Source: Peptoniphilus harei | GTDB lineage: Bacteria > Bacillota > Clostridia > Tissierellales > Peptoniphilaceae | Reading direction: 5' to 3' | Assembly: GCF_900454685.1 (NCBI RefSeq) | Contig: NZ_UATM01000032.1 | Span: 682,001 to 746,000 of the forward strand | DNA length: 64,000 nt | Shown: piece after piece, positions 42,656-52,189 of the stretch | How positions within the stretch are numbered: position 1 is the first letter of the stretch | Layout of the letters: each line of letters starts with the position of its first letter | Notes under the pieces: generated by a model | Told to the model about the DNA's origin: nothing | Database searches by the model: none | The model's input: the letters and a program-made list of their open reading frames with translations, nothing else | Position numbers and translations under genes: made by a program

Positions 42656-43876
42656 ATGATTGAATTTAAAAATGTCAGTAAGATCTATCCCGGTAATCAG
42701 GTTGCAGCTGAAAATATAAATTTAAAATTCAAGGATGGCGAATTTATATGTTTTATTGGAGCCAGTGGATCGGGCAAGACTACCTGTATGAGGATGATAA
42801 ACAGGATGAACGAAATCACATCAGGCGAGATCCTCATTAACGGAGTCAGCATCAAAGATATGGATGCTGTTGATCTTAGGAGACAAATTGGATATGTAAT
42901 CCAACAAATTGGACTCTTGCCCCATATGACAGTTTACGACAACATAGTTTTGGTTCCAAGGCTACTTAAGTGGGACGAAGAAAAATTAAGACCAATTGCA
43001 GAGAACTTAATAGAAAAAGTTGACCTGCCACTATCTTACTTAGAAAAATACCCATCAGAATTATCTGGTGGTCAACAACAGAGAATTGGTGTAATAAGGG
43101 CCTTGGCAGCAGACCAAGACATAATCCTAATGGACGAACCCTTTGGTGCTCTTGACCCAATAACAAGAGATGCACTACAAAAACTTGTGAAGAGACTTCA
43201 AAGAGAAATGGGAAAGACAATAGTCTTTGTATCCCACGACATGGATGAGGCTCTTTCACTTGCAGATAGGATAGTCATCATGAAGAAGGGTCATGTTGAA
43301 CAATTTGATACACCAGAAAATATACTTAAGAACCCAAAATCAAAATACGTAGAAGAAATGTTGGGCCAAGAAAAGATGAACGAGGCCAAGACTTCTTATA
43401 GGACTGTTGAGACAATAATGCTTAAGAATCCAGTTTCCCTAACAAGTGACAGGTCAACCTACGATGCCCTTGCCCTTATGAGGAACAAGAGAGTCGACAC
43501 GATTTTCGTTACTGACGAAGAAGGTCACCTACTTGGAGCAGTGGGTATGTTTGACATAGGAAAATTTGGTAAGCACATAAAACCCCTTGACGAAGTCATG
43601 GACAAGGTCTATGCCATAGAAGAGGACACAGTTATCATGAATGCCATTCGTGACATCTATAATCTCGACATAAAGAACCTTCCAGTAGTTGACGATGAGA
43701 ACAAACTCGTGGGCCTTGTTACCAGGGCATCAGTAGTTGATACAATCTACACCAACCTTTGGGAAAATGAAGAAGAGGAAGAAGTTGAGGAAATTTACGA
43801 AGAGGACAATTTGTCTGAACTTATGAAGGATGCATCAGGTGAGTCACCTAAGAAAATAGGTGATAAAAATGATTGA
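42656..43876 (+). CDS. opuCA: Osmoprotectant ABC transporter ATP-binding protein with CBS domains
   Basis: A 406-residue OpuCA-type ATPase: Walker A ASGSGKTTCMRMINR, LPHMTVYDNI, signature LSGGQQQRIGVIRALAAD, Walker B IILMDEPFGALDP, then two CBS domains (VSLTSDRSTYDALALMRNKR and VDEVMDKVYAIEEDT-like segments) that sense ionic strength in this family. The ATG at 42656 follows AAGGAGAG; a TTG six bases earlier is in frame but closer to the site. It overlaps the permease gene by eight bases. The acidic tail after the CBS pair is slightly longer than usual. Confidence 0.93.
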   Translation: MIEFKNVSKIYPGNQVAAENINLKFKDGEFICFIGASGSGKTTCMRMINRMNEITSGEILINGVSIKDMDAVDLRRQIGYVIQQIGLLPHMTVYDNIVLVPRLLKWDEEKLRPIAENLIEKVDLPLSYLEKYPSELSGGQQQRIGVIRALAADQDIILMDEPFGALDPITRDALQKLVKRLQREMGKTIVFVSHDMDEALSLADRIVIMKKGHVEQFDTPENILKNPKSKYVEEMLGQEKMNEAKTSYRTVETIMLKNPVSLTSDRSTYDALALMRNKRVDTIFVTDEEGHLLGAVGMFDIGKFGKHIKPLDEVMDKVYAIEEDTVIMNAIRDIYNLDIKNLPVVDDENKLVGLVTRASVVDTIYTNLWENEEEEEVEEIYEEDNLSELMKDASGESPKKIGDKND

Positions 43877-44504
43877 TTTTTTATTAGCGAATAGCGGAGA
43901 AATATTTTCAAAGTCCATGGAGCACCTTATGATTGCGGCGATTTCACTAGCCCTTGGAATTCTAGTGGCAGTTCCTATTGGGATCTTACTAAATAGGTCC
44001 AAGCAGGCAGCGAAAATTGTCATGGCAATAGCATCAGTTCTTCAAACAGTTCCATCCTTTGCCCTCTTGGCACTTATGATTCCACTTTTTGGAGTTGGAA
44101 AGAAACCAGCCATAGTTTCACTTTTTATCTACTCCTTGCTTCCGATTATGAGGAACACCTATCTTGGGATAGCAGGAGTAAATGAAAACCTAATTGACGC
44201 AGCCAAGGGAATGGGGATGACAAGGTCCCAAATACTTTTTAAGGTCCAAATTCCTATGGCCATGCCAGTTATTATGGGTGGTATAAGACTTTCAGGAGTT
44301 TACGTCCTTGCCTGGACAACTCTTGCAGCCTATGTAGGAGCAGGTGGACTTGGGGACTTTATCTTCAACGGACTTACTAACGCAATAATGCCAATGGTAG
44401 TTTGGGGCACAATTCCAGTTACCCTTATGGCCATAATAGTGGACTTCTTCTTTGGAATCCTAGAAGAAAAACTATCTCCCAATAAGAAAAGTGAGGTGGC
44501 ATAA
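43869..44504 (+). CDS. opuCB: Osmoprotectant ABC transporter permease OpuCB
   Basis: A 211-residue permease with five or six membrane segments and the binding-protein-dependent transport motif INENLIDAAKGMGMTRSQIL-like (NENLIDAAKGMGMTRSQ). I use ATG 43869, after ATAGGTG, inside the end of opuCA. It shares a base with opuCC (44504). Part of the four-gene opuC operon. Confidence 0.93.
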   Translation: MIDFLLANSGEIFSKSMEHLMIAAISLALGILVAVPIGILLNRSKQAAKIVMAIASVLQTVPSFALLALMIPLFGVGKKPAIVSLFIYSLLPIMRNTYLGIAGVNENLIDAAKGMGMTRSQILFKVQIPMAMPVIMGGIRLSGVYVLAWTTLAAYVGAGGLGDFIFNGLTNAIMPMVVWGTIPVTLMAIIVDFFFGILEEKLSPNKKSEVA

Positions 44505-45481
44505 TGAAAAAAATTAAAACATTTCTTTTAATATTTCTTATACTTCCAATCTTTTTGACATCCTGCACACTACCGGGAATTGGTGGCAACACCAAGACTA
44601 GCGTAGTTGTGGCAACGGGATCCAACACAGAAAGACAGATCCTGGGAGAAGTTGTAAAGCAAATGATAGAACACCACAGCGACATAGACGTTTCACTTAT
44701 TACCAACTTGTCATCATCTGTCCTAAACCACATAGCCATGTTAAAGGGAGATGTAAACATAGTTGGTGCCATGTACACAGGTACAGCCCTAAGTGGGGAA
44801 CTTGGCATGGACCCTATCAAGGACCCAAAAGAGGCAGAGAGAGTTGTTATGGATGAATACTACAAGAGGTGGGAGAGATACTGGTACCCATCCTTTGGCT
44901 TTGACAACACCTATGCCTTTATGGTTACAAAAAAATTCGCAGAAGAAAATAATCTTAAAAAAGTTTCTGACCTTGAGAAGCTAAAGGACAATCTCGAAGT
45001 TGGAGTTGACACAGCTTGGATAAAGAGAGAGGGAGACGGTTACAAGGCCTTCAAAGAAATCTATGGATTTGACTTTAAAACAGTTTATCCCATGGATATT
45101 GGCCTAGTTTACACAGCCCTTGCCAGTGGAGAAATGGACCTAGTCCTTGGATATTCCACAGACGGAAAGATTTCATCCTATGACCTAGTTGTCCTAGAAG
45201 ATGATAAGAGACTTTTCCCACCTTATGACTGCTCACCAGTATTGTCAAAGGCAATTGTGGAAAAATATCCAGAGCTTGAAACCATAATGATGAAGCTTGT
45301 GGGTCAAATCTCATCAGAAGATATGCAAGAACTAAACCGTCAAGCAGACGAAGACCTGGAGATGCCAGCACTAGTGGCAGAAAACTTCTTGAAAAAGCAT
45401 AATTACTTTGAAGATGTAAAAGTTGATCAAGAAAAGATAAAGGAATACAAGGAAGCAGTGGAAGGAGGAAAAAATGTCTGA
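44504..45481 (+). CDS. opuCC: Osmoprotectant-binding lipoprotein OpuCC
   Basis: A 325-residue substrate-binding protein with a lipoprotein signal (lipobox LTSC, Cys 21), GSNTERQILGEVVKQMIEHH, YTGTALSGEL and FPPYDCSPVLSKA. It binds glycine betaine, carnitine or choline outside the membrane and delivers it to OpuCB/OpuCD. Aromatic-cage residues are distributed as in OpuCC. GTGAGGTG is the ribosome site. It overlaps opuCD by eight bases. Confidence 0.93.
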   Translation: MKKIKTFLLIFLILPIFLTSCTLPGIGGNTKTSVVVATGSNTERQILGEVVKQMIEHHSDIDVSLITNLSSSVLNHIAMLKGDVNIVGAMYTGTALSGELGMDPIKDPKEAERVVMDEYYKRWERYWYPSFGFDNTYAFMVTKKFAEENNLKKVSDLEKLKDNLEVGVDTAWIKREGDGYKAFKEIYGFDFKTVYPMDIGLVYTALASGEMDLVLGYSTDGKISSYDLVVLEDDKRLFPPYDCSPVLSKAIVEKYPELETIMMKLVGQISSEDMQELNRQADEDLEMPALVAENFLKKHNYFEDVKVDQEKIKEYKEAVEGGKNV

Positions 45482-46118
45482 TGTAATGATTTACTATATG
45501 GAGAACGCGTCCTATGTCTTTGAACAATTTATTAGACACTTTCTAATTTCCATTTACGGAGTTCTCTTTGCATCAATAGTTGCAATACCACTTGGATTTG
45601 CAGTTGCAAGAAAGGGAAAATTATCAAGACTTACAATAAGCATTGCCAATGTAATGCAGACAATCCCATCCCTTGCCATGCTTGCCATCCTCATGTTTTT
45701 AATAGGAACGGGACCAAACACAGTGGTCTTTGCAGTATTCTTATACGCAATCCTTCCAATATTAAAAAACACAGTTGGAGGAATAAATTCAGTGACACCA
45801 GAACTTGTTGATGCAGCCAAGGGAATGGGGATGACGAAATTTCAAATAATGAAAAAGGTAGAACTTCCCCTTGCCATATCCATAATCATGGGTGGCATAA
45901 GAAATGCCCTTGTTCTTGCCATAGGAGTTACGGCAGTGGGAACCTTCATTGGAGCAGGTGGCCTTGGAGATATAATCACAAGGGGGATCACAGTTGCCAA
46001 CGGAAGCCCTATAATAATAGCAGGAGCAATCCCAACAGCCCTAATGGCAGTCTTGGCAGACTTCGCCCTTGGAGCCATAGAAAATAAACTTAAACCAAGA
46101 ACTTTTACAAAGATATAG
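45474..46118 (+). CDS. opuCD: Osmoprotectant ABC transporter permease OpuCD
   Basis: A 214-residue permease, paralogous to OpuCB: FLISIYGVLFASIVAIPLGF, ELVDAAKGMGMTKFQIMKKV and GAGGLGDIITRG. It completes the importer as last gene of the operon. GGAGGAAAAA is the ribosome site within opuCC. A bidirectional terminator follows at 46123. Confidence 0.93.
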   Translation: MSDVMIYYMENASYVFEQFIRHFLISIYGVLFASIVAIPLGFAVARKGKLSRLTISIANVMQTIPSLAMLAILMFLIGTGPNTVVFAVFLYAILPILKNTVGGINSVTPELVDAAKGMGMTKFQIMKKVELPLAISIIMGGIRNALVLAIGVTAVGTFIGAGGLGDIITRGITVANGSPIIIAGAIPTALMAVLADFALGAIENKLKPRTFTKI

Positions 46119-46122
46119 AATA

Positions 46123-46157
46123 AAAAAAACTCAGGTTTTATAAGCCTGAGTTTTTTC
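46123..46157. terminator. Bidirectional terminator between opuCD and nhaC
   Basis: AAAACTCAGG and CCTGAGTTTT arms (about 46127-46155) around TTTTATAAG, with A8 before and T6 after. Confidence 0.9.
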
Positions 46158-46162
46158 ATATC

Positions 46163-47470
46163 TTAATTTATTTTTTTACTCCTATAAAATTCCACGCTAG
46201 ATGCCAGCGTATTCACCAGTACAATGTAGTGGTGGTAGAAGGAAAATAAAATTGCCCCAATGGGTCCTCCGACCATTTCAAGAGGGGTCCTGCCCGTTAT
46301 GTTCCAGGGAATGTAAAGTGGAGTCATAATTGCAGAGTTCTCAAGATCAAGGGCTAACTTGTAGGAGTCCTTATAATTTTCCCTTGCCATTTCGTAGGTG
46401 ATCATAGTGGTCAAGGTTTGGTTAGCAGAAAAACCTGCGATTATAAATGAAATAAAGGACATGACCACCATGTCGGGTAGCTTTTCAAACAAGATGTTTA
46501 CATATTTTTTCACAACTACTAAGAGGTCTGTGTGCTTGAAAAAACCAAAGTAGCCAGATGAAATCCCTACAATAAGTAGCATCTTTCTCATAGATAGAAG
46601 GCCGCCACCATTTACTAGTGGTCCCACATCAGAGTCAATGTGAAAACCAAAAATCAAGGCCTTAAAAATTTCTCCAAGGCTAGCATCTTGAAAGATTATT
46701 GCAAAGAAAATAGAAATTATAATGGAAATTACCATGTTGATCCTAATGTCCACTTTAAATATAGCCAAGATGATTATGGAAAGAGTTGGGACCACTAAGA
46801 AGAAATTAAAATTAAAAATGCTGGCAATGGACCTCAAACTTTGAGAATTTATCTCGGCATCAATTCCAAAATTAAAAATTTGAAAAGTGATTAGGGTCAA
46901 AACTAGGGGAATGACACAGGTCCTAAACATATTTTTCAAGTTAACATAGAGGTCAGTCTTGGTAAGAGTTGCAACCAATAGGGCTGATGTTGACATTGGA
47001 GATGACCTGTCGCCAAAATAGCAGCCAGACAAAATTGCCCCACCAGTGATATAGGGATTGAAGTTCATGGCGGTAGAAATTGACATGGAAATTATGCCAG
47101 AAGTGGAAGCAGTTCCAAGACTTGTCCCAGTTAAGACTGAAATGGCAGAGTTAAAAATAAAAACTCCCACATAGAAAAATTTTGGGGCAATAAGCCCAGT
47201 CCCTTTATAAATTATGTAGGCAATAGTCCCCGATAATCGCCAAATACCTGTTATCATTCCAATTAACATAAAGACAAAGAGGATGGTCTTTGTGTCCAAG
47301 AGTCCCTCATAGACCATGTGAAAAATTTCTTTTAATTTGTAGTCTTTTATAAAGGCGTAAATTATTAGGAGAATCAAATTCAAAAAGAGGGCAAGGACAA
47401 TTGATATATCAAAAATTATTGCTATGAAGAGATTCACCATAAATAAAATTAAAATTAAAATTTCTAGCAT
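46163..47470 (-). CDS. NhaC-family Na+/H+ antiporter
   Basis: A 435-residue membrane protein with about 11 segments. NhaC-type elements are visible: GMITGIWRLSGTIAYIIYKG, LTGTSLGTASTSGIISMSIS, GCYFGDRSSPMSTSALLVAT and NITGRTPLEMVGGPIGAI. It exchanges Na+ for H+ across the membrane, or in related MleN-type members lactate/malate; the SSPMST motif fits the NhaC side. AGGGAGGTG precedes the start. Single-gene unit. Confidence 0.88.
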   Translation of the reverse strand: MLEILILILFMVNLFIAIIFDISIVLALFLNLILLIIYAFIKDYKLKEIFHMVYEGLLDTKTILFVFMLIGMITGIWRLSGTIAYIIYKGTGLIAPKFFYVGVFIFNSAISVLTGTSLGTASTSGIISMSISTAMNFNPYITGGAILSGCYFGDRSSPMSTSALLVATLTKTDLYVNLKNMFRTCVIPLVLTLITFQIFNFGIDAEINSQSLRSIASIFNFNFFLVVPTLSIIILAIFKVDIRINMVISIIISIFFAIIFQDASLGEIFKALIFGFHIDSDVGPLVNGGGLLSMRKMLLIVGISSGYFGFFKHTDLLVVVKKYVNILFEKLPDMVVMSFISFIIAGFSANQTLTTMITYEMARENYKDSYKLALDLENSAIMTPLYIPWNITGRTPLEMVGGPIGAILFSFYHHYIVLVNTLASSVEFYRSKKIN

Positions 47471-47643
47471 TTTCCACCTCCCTGACTTTCTTTACTCTAG
47501 CTTTATACTTTTTATTTTATAATTAAGCCAAGACATCTTTCAAGGAAATTTAGGCAAATCTTAATAAATTTGAAAGACTTTTGCAGGTCTTTACTATTGT
47601 AATTCTTGAAAAACTTAATATATAATTAAGCATGGAGGTAGAT

Positions 47644-49779
47644 ATGAAAAAATTTTATACAAAAGCGAAAGACACCATACTTAAAAATAGAAGAAATAAA
47701 ATCCTAGCAGGAGGAGGACTGGCCCTCATCCTGGCCCTAATACTTATACCAAAATTTGCTGGCCTTGGTGGAGGAAAGGGAGAAACAATTTCTGAAAACC
47801 AAGTTGTGACCCTAAAGAAGGGGAGCGTGACAAACTCCGTCAGCGAAAAGGGAAAGGTTGTTCCATCAAACTCAGTGGAAGTATTTGCTGAAAAGTCCCT
47901 TCCAGTGACAGAAGTCAATGTAAAGGTTGGCGACAAGGTCAAGAAGGGCGACGTCATAGCCAAGCTTGACTCCTCAAGCATAGAGCAACAACTAAAGTCA
48001 AGGAAGGCCCAAAAGGAGGCCACAGACAAAAATGTGTCGGCACAAATTTCTGCTGCCAAGAAAAGACTTTCTGAAGCAGTGACTGGTCAAAAGTCTGGTA
48101 AAAATCCAGCCCTTGTTGCTGCAGAAACTTCCCTAACTCAAGCTATGGACCAATACCTTGCCGCAGAGAAATCCTACAATGACTTCAAGAGAAGTATAGA
48201 CGAGAGATACAACCAAGGCATAGTTGCAGAGAAGGACTCCAGGCAAAATCTTGCCCACCAAGAAGAAGCAACTGACCTAAGATACAAGCAACTTGTGGAA
48301 GACCTAAATAGCAATAGGAACAAAATTGCTGAAAATAGGTCCCTTGCAAGAGACTCTTCCAGGTCCAAGGACTACTTGCAGTCAGATCTTGACAATGCCA
48401 AGAGAAGACTTACAGAAATTGGGATTGAAATATCTGAAACCCAAGCTAAAATTTCAGAAAAACAACAGAACCTTTTAGCTGGAGGAAGACAAAAAGCTGA
48501 AGAGCTTTCTAAGAATAAGCCTTCTAAAAACAATATGATAGACAAGGGTACGCAAACTATAAATGCAGGCACAATTGAAAATGGAATTGTAGATGACAAG
48601 ACAAGTGGTGCAAATTCAAATTCTGACAAAATTACAGAAGAAATAAAAGAATTGCAAAATAAAGTAAAAAACTTAACAAGAGAACAATCAGAAACAGAAA
48701 TCCTAATAGGAAAAATATCTGAAGACCTTGCCACTGCCAAGGCTGACGAGCAAAAATACGATTCTCAAGCCGAAGCCCTTGAAAAAGAAGTGGAAGGCCA
48801 GGTAAAACAAGTGGAGTCAACAGAACTTGAAGTGAGAAAGGCAAAAGAAGACCTCTATGCCGATGCAGACAAGGCCCTAAAGGCAAGAAAATCTCGTGAC
48901 GACGAGTTAAAAACTCTAGAGAAGAACCTTGAAACTGCTAAGAACAACTATGATAATGCCAAGAAAAATCTAGAATCAACAAAACAACAAGTTGTCAACG
49001 AAATTTCTGGCCTAAGAGACAACCTAAACACAGCCAAGGCTGGAGCAAACAATCTTGATAATGTGGAAATCGAAAATCTAAGTCAGGAACTAGACAAGGT
49101 CATGATCAAGGCACCAGCAGACGGAACTGTGACAGAAGTCCCAGCCAAGGAAGGCCAAGTTCCAACAGGCTATCTTGCCAAGATCGAAACTATAGACAAG
49201 CTTAGGATAGAATCCCAAGTCAAGGAATACGACAAGAACTCCATAAGTGTGGGTACAGAAGTTGAGATCACATCAGATTCCCTTGTGGGAGAAGTCTTTA
49301 GGGGCAAGGTCATCTCCATTGACCCAGCACCAATGCCAGTTTCTGAAGACAACAAGTCTGGCGAAGTCCTCTACAAAACTGTAATAGAAATAGATGAAGG
49401 ACAAGAAGAAAAGCTTGCTCCAGGCATGACACTTAGGGTAAAATACATCCTCAGCCAAGAAAGAGACACCTTCAAGGTGCCAAGTGATGCAATCTTCGAG
49501 AGAGATGGCAAGTCCTATGTCCTTGGTCTAAAAAACATTGGTAAGGATGACTACCAAATTGAAAAAGTAGAAGTCATAAGGGGACTTGAAAATGACGCAG
49601 AAACTGCCATCAAGTCCAAAGACCTAAAGGTTGGCGACAAGGTCCTTGCCACATCAGGAGGCTATGGAGAAGGAACAAAGCTAACCCTTATGAAGGACCC
49701 AAACTCCAAAGAAAGTGATGGAGATGAAAAAAGTGTAGACGCCAGCACTGCAGAAGCCGGAGGAGTTATTATAAAATGA
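47644..49779 (+). CDS. MacA-like efflux adaptor with very long coiled coil
   Basis: A 711-residue membrane-fusion protein, roughly 1.8 times the size of usual MacA adaptors. An N-terminal membrane anchor (about residues 20-38) is followed by a lipoyl half (EVNVKVGDKVKKGDVIAKLD), a long helical hairpin (about residues 105-480) rich in K, E, A and Q, the second lipoyl half (MIKAPADGTVTEVPAKEGQV) and a beta-barrel domain (VGTEVEITSDSLVGEVFRGK). In a Gram-positive this adaptor would span the thick wall with the MacB-like pump encoded directly downstream. I start at ATG 47644 after GGAGGT. It overlaps the ATPase by four bases. Confidence 0.85.
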   Translation: MKKFYTKAKDTILKNRRNKILAGGGLALILALILIPKFAGLGGGKGETISENQVVTLKKGSVTNSVSEKGKVVPSNSVEVFAEKSLPVTEVNVKVGDKVKKGDVIAKLDSSSIEQQLKSRKAQKEATDKNVSAQISAAKKRLSEAVTGQKSGKNPALVAAETSLTQAMDQYLAAEKSYNDFKRSIDERYNQGIVAEKDSRQNLAHQEEATDLRYKQLVEDLNSNRNKIAENRSLARDSSRSKDYLQSDLDNAKRRLTEIGIEISETQAKISEKQQNLLAGGRQKAEELSKNKPSKNNMIDKGTQTINAGTIENGIVDDKTSGANSNSDKITEEIKELQNKVKNLTREQSETEILIGKISEDLATAKADEQKYDSQAEALEKEVEGQVKQVESTELEVRKAKEDLYADADKALKARKSRDDELKTLEKNLETAKNNYDNAKKNLESTKQQVVNEISGLRDNLNTAKAGANNLDNVEIENLSQELDKVMIKAPADGTVTEVPAKEGQVPTGYLAKIETIDKLRIESQVKEYDKNSISVGTEVEITSDSLVGEVFRGKVISIDPAPMPVSEDNKSGEVLYKTVIEIDEGQEEKLAPGMTLRVKYILSQERDTFKVPSDAIFERDGKSYVLGLKNIGKDDYQIEKVEVIRGLENDAETAIKSKDLKVGDKVLATSGGYGEGTKLTLMKDPNSKESDGDEKSVDASTAEAGGVIIK

Positions 49780-50459
49780 CAGGCAAGCTTATAAAAATGG
49801 AGGGCATAAAAAAGTCCTTTAATATAGGAAAAGAAAATGAATTGGAAATCCTCCACGGCATAGACTTTGAAGTAAATGACGGCGACTTCGTATCAGTTGT
49901 GGGCCAGTCGGGATCAGGTAAGTCAACCCTAATGAACATCATTGGTCTACTCGACAGGCAGACCTCAGGCTATTACGAACTCAACGGAGTCGACATATCC
50001 ACCCTAAAGGACAGCGAGCTTTCAGCCTACAGGTCCAAAAAAATTGGCTTCGTCTTCCAGAACTTCAACCTAATACCCAGGTCCAATGCCCAAAAGAACG
50101 TAGAACTTCCCATGACCTATGCAGGAGTGGGGAAAAAGGAAAGGGCAGAGAGGGCAGAAAGACTCCTTGAAATAGTGGAGATGAAGGACAGGATGGACCA
50201 CCTTCCCAATGAGTTATCAGGTGGACAAAAACAGAGAGTTGCCATAGCCAGGTCCATGGCCAATAACCCCGATATCATCTTGGCAGACGAGCCAACGGGA
50301 GCCCTGGACTCCAAGACTGGCAGAAATGTTATGGACCTCTTCCACAAACTCAACAAGGAAGACAAGAGGACAATAATTATCATCACCCACAACATGGAAC
50401 TGGCCAAGGAAGCTGGCAGGATCTACAAGATGACTGACGGACTTTTGGAGGAGATTTAA
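49776..50459 (+). CDS. MacB-like ABC transporter ATP-binding protein
   Basis: A 227-residue ATPase of the LolD/MacB type: Walker A VGQSGSGKSTLMNIIGLLDR, FQNFNLIPRSNAQKNVELPM, signature LSGGQKQRVAIARSMANNPD and ILADEPTGALDS, HNMELAKEAGRIYKM. The start ATG overlaps the adaptor stop by four bases and its stop overlaps the permease ATG by one. It powers conformational change in the FtsX-type permease, with no solute channel. Confidence 0.93.
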   Translation: MTGKLIKMEGIKKSFNIGKENELEILHGIDFEVNDGDFVSVVGQSGSGKSTLMNIIGLLDRQTSGYYELNGVDISTLKDSELSAYRSKKIGFVFQNFNLIPRSNAQKNVELPMTYAGVGKKERAERAERLLEIVEMKDRMDHLPNELSGGQKQRVAIARSMANNPDIILADEPTGALDSKTGRNVMDLFHKLNKEDKRTIIIITHNMELAKEAGRIYKMTDGLLEEI

Positions 50460-51712
50460 TGGATATATTAGAAACAATAAAACTCTCCCTTGAGGGACTT
50501 AGGTCCAACAAGCTCAGGTCCTTTTTAACCATGCTAGGGATAATAATTGGAATCGGGTCAGTAATCGGCATCACAACCATAGGAGATGCCCTCACCAAGT
50601 CAGTCAACAAGGCCTTTGACTCCATAGCCAACACAGCAGTCCAAATTTATGTAAAGCCAAAAAATGCCGACTACGATGGGGGAGAACTCACCGACTCCGA
50701 CTACTTCTCAGAAAACATAATAAACTATTTAGAAGCACAAAAGGGCAGGACCATTGAAGACTTAGTCTACCATGGAGCCAGCGGCCAAGGCTATGTCAAG
50801 GAAGGGAGAGACAAGGAGCCAGTATCCATAGTTTCTACATCAGAGGGCGAAAAAAATCTTTTCAAACTCAAGATGATTGCCGGAAGGTTTTTAAATGACC
50901 AAGACGTGGCAAGGGGCAAGTCTGTTGCAGTAATATCAGACAAGGTCCTTGAAGAAATCTACAAGGTCCCAGCACCAGAAGCCTTGGGCCAAGAAGTAAA
51001 AATTGACGTCAATGGTAAACTCCTAGTTGCCACAATAATTGGAGTCTATGAGTACGAAGAGATGAAGGTCATGGGCCAATCACTTAATGGGGCCAGCTCA
51101 TCCGTTTACATCCCAAGGACAACAGGGGACAGAGAACTTTTGACAGAACCAAGGACATCCTACTACGACATCGCCATGACTTTAAAAAACCCCGACACTA
51201 TAGAAGAAGATGCCAAGGCTCTAGTTGATGACTTAAATGCCAAATTCTATAAGGACAACCCACGAGCAGAAGTTGCCCACTACTCAGCCGAGAGCGAAAT
51301 ATCACAAATGAACTCCGCTATGGGGTCCATTCAAGTTGCCATAGGAGCCATAGCAGCCATCTCCCTCTTAGTTGGAGGAATCGGCGTAATGAACATCCTC
51401 CTCGTGTCTGTGACAGAGAGAACCAAGGAAATTGGAATAAGAAAGGCTCTGGGAGCAACAAGAGGCGATATAAGAAAGCAATTTATCATTGAGTCCGTAA
51501 TAATTTGTATTATTGGAGGATTCTTCGGCATAATCCTGGGAACCATAATAGGACTAATTGGGTCCAAGCTTTTAGAATTCCAAACACTTCCATCCCTTGG
51601 ATCAATTGTGGTGGCAGTGGGATTCTCCATGCTAATAGGAATCTTCTTCGGCTACTATCCAGCCAACAAGGCAGCCAAGCTAGACCCAATCGAAGCCCTT
51701 AGGTACGAATAA
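50459..51712 (+). CDS. MacB-like ABC transporter permease (FtsX-type)
   Basis: A 417-residue protein with the four-helix MacB layout: one N-terminal helix (MLGIIIGIGSVIGITTIGDA), a large periplasmic-type core domain (residues about 55-280) and three C-terminal helices with the FtsX motif ERTKEIGIRKALGATRGDIRKQF. It should extrude peptides, lipids or antibiotics with the adaptor and ATPase encoded upstream. It is the last gene of the operon; a terminator at 51765 follows. Confidence 0.92.
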   Translation: MDILETIKLSLEGLRSNKLRSFLTMLGIIIGIGSVIGITTIGDALTKSVNKAFDSIANTAVQIYVKPKNADYDGGELTDSDYFSENIINYLEAQKGRTIEDLVYHGASGQGYVKEGRDKEPVSIVSTSEGEKNLFKLKMIAGRFLNDQDVARGKSVAVISDKVLEEIYKVPAPEALGQEVKIDVNGKLLVATIIGVYEYEEMKVMGQSLNGASSSVYIPRTTGDRELLTEPRTSYYDIAMTLKNPDTIEEDAKALVDDLNAKFYKDNPRAEVAHYSAESEISQMNSAMGSIQVAIGAIAAISLLVGGIGVMNILLVSVTERTKEIGIRKALGATRGDIRKQFIIESVIICIIGGFFGIILGTIIGLIGSKLLEFQTLPSLGSIVVAVGFSMLIGIFFGYYPANKAAKLDPIEALRYE

Positions 51713-51764
51713 GATGTAAGATATTAGAATCTTATAAACAATTAAAAAGACTATATAATAGAAG

Positions 51765-51794
51765 AAAAGCACTGTCGAGAGGCAGTGCTTTTTG
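51765..51794 (+). terminator. Terminator of the MacA/MacB operon
   Basis: AAAAGCACTG (51765-51774) pairs with CAGTGCTTTT (51783-51792), followed by T. Confidence 0.9.
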
Positions 51795-51926
51795 CTTGAC
51801 CTATCTGCGACCATATGCCAAAGAGAAGGACCGAAGGGAACTAGCGGATGTCTACTCTTGACCTAAAAGATTAAAGAGCAAATTAATTTTGAAGTCATAA
51901 AGTCCTATGACCTAGCAAAAAATTAT

Positions 51927-52180
51927 AAGTTCCTGATTGAAAAATGAGTTTATAAAAAACTCCTAAGTCACAAACAAGTTGGACTCACTAATAAATTCTA
52001 AAGTGACAAATAAGTATGACTTGATGATAAACTCTTAAGTCATAAGCAAATAAGACTTGATGATAAATTATTAAGTCACAAACAAATATGACCTCAAAAT
52101 AATTTTATAACTTGTAGTTAAGTTTGACTTGATAATTATTTTATAAGTTGCAAGCAAATAAGAGTTAATAAAAAATAAGA
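51927..52180 (+). repeat. Tandem degenerate repeats with period 36 bp (about seven units)
   Basis: The anchor AAG of a TTAAGTCACAAACAAATATGACTT-like unit recurs at 51965, 52001, 52037, 52073, 52109 (mutated to AAC) and 52145, exactly 36 bases apart, with one more copy 38 bases upstream. In one frame the units read like LDDKLLSHKQIR (12 residues), interrupted by several stops. There are no unique spacers, so it is not a CRISPR array. It may be a decayed repeat protein or a minisatellite. Confidence 0.75.
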
Positions 52181-52189
52181 TATAGACGA

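Noticed and set aside
48632..48886. Minus-strand Leu-rich frame inside the adaptor gene
   Set aside because: Antisense of the coiled-coil codons; no ribosome site or homology.
51927..52180. CRISPR-like array with 36-bp period
   Set aside because: The units follow each other directly without unique spacers, vary strongly, and no cas gene is present.
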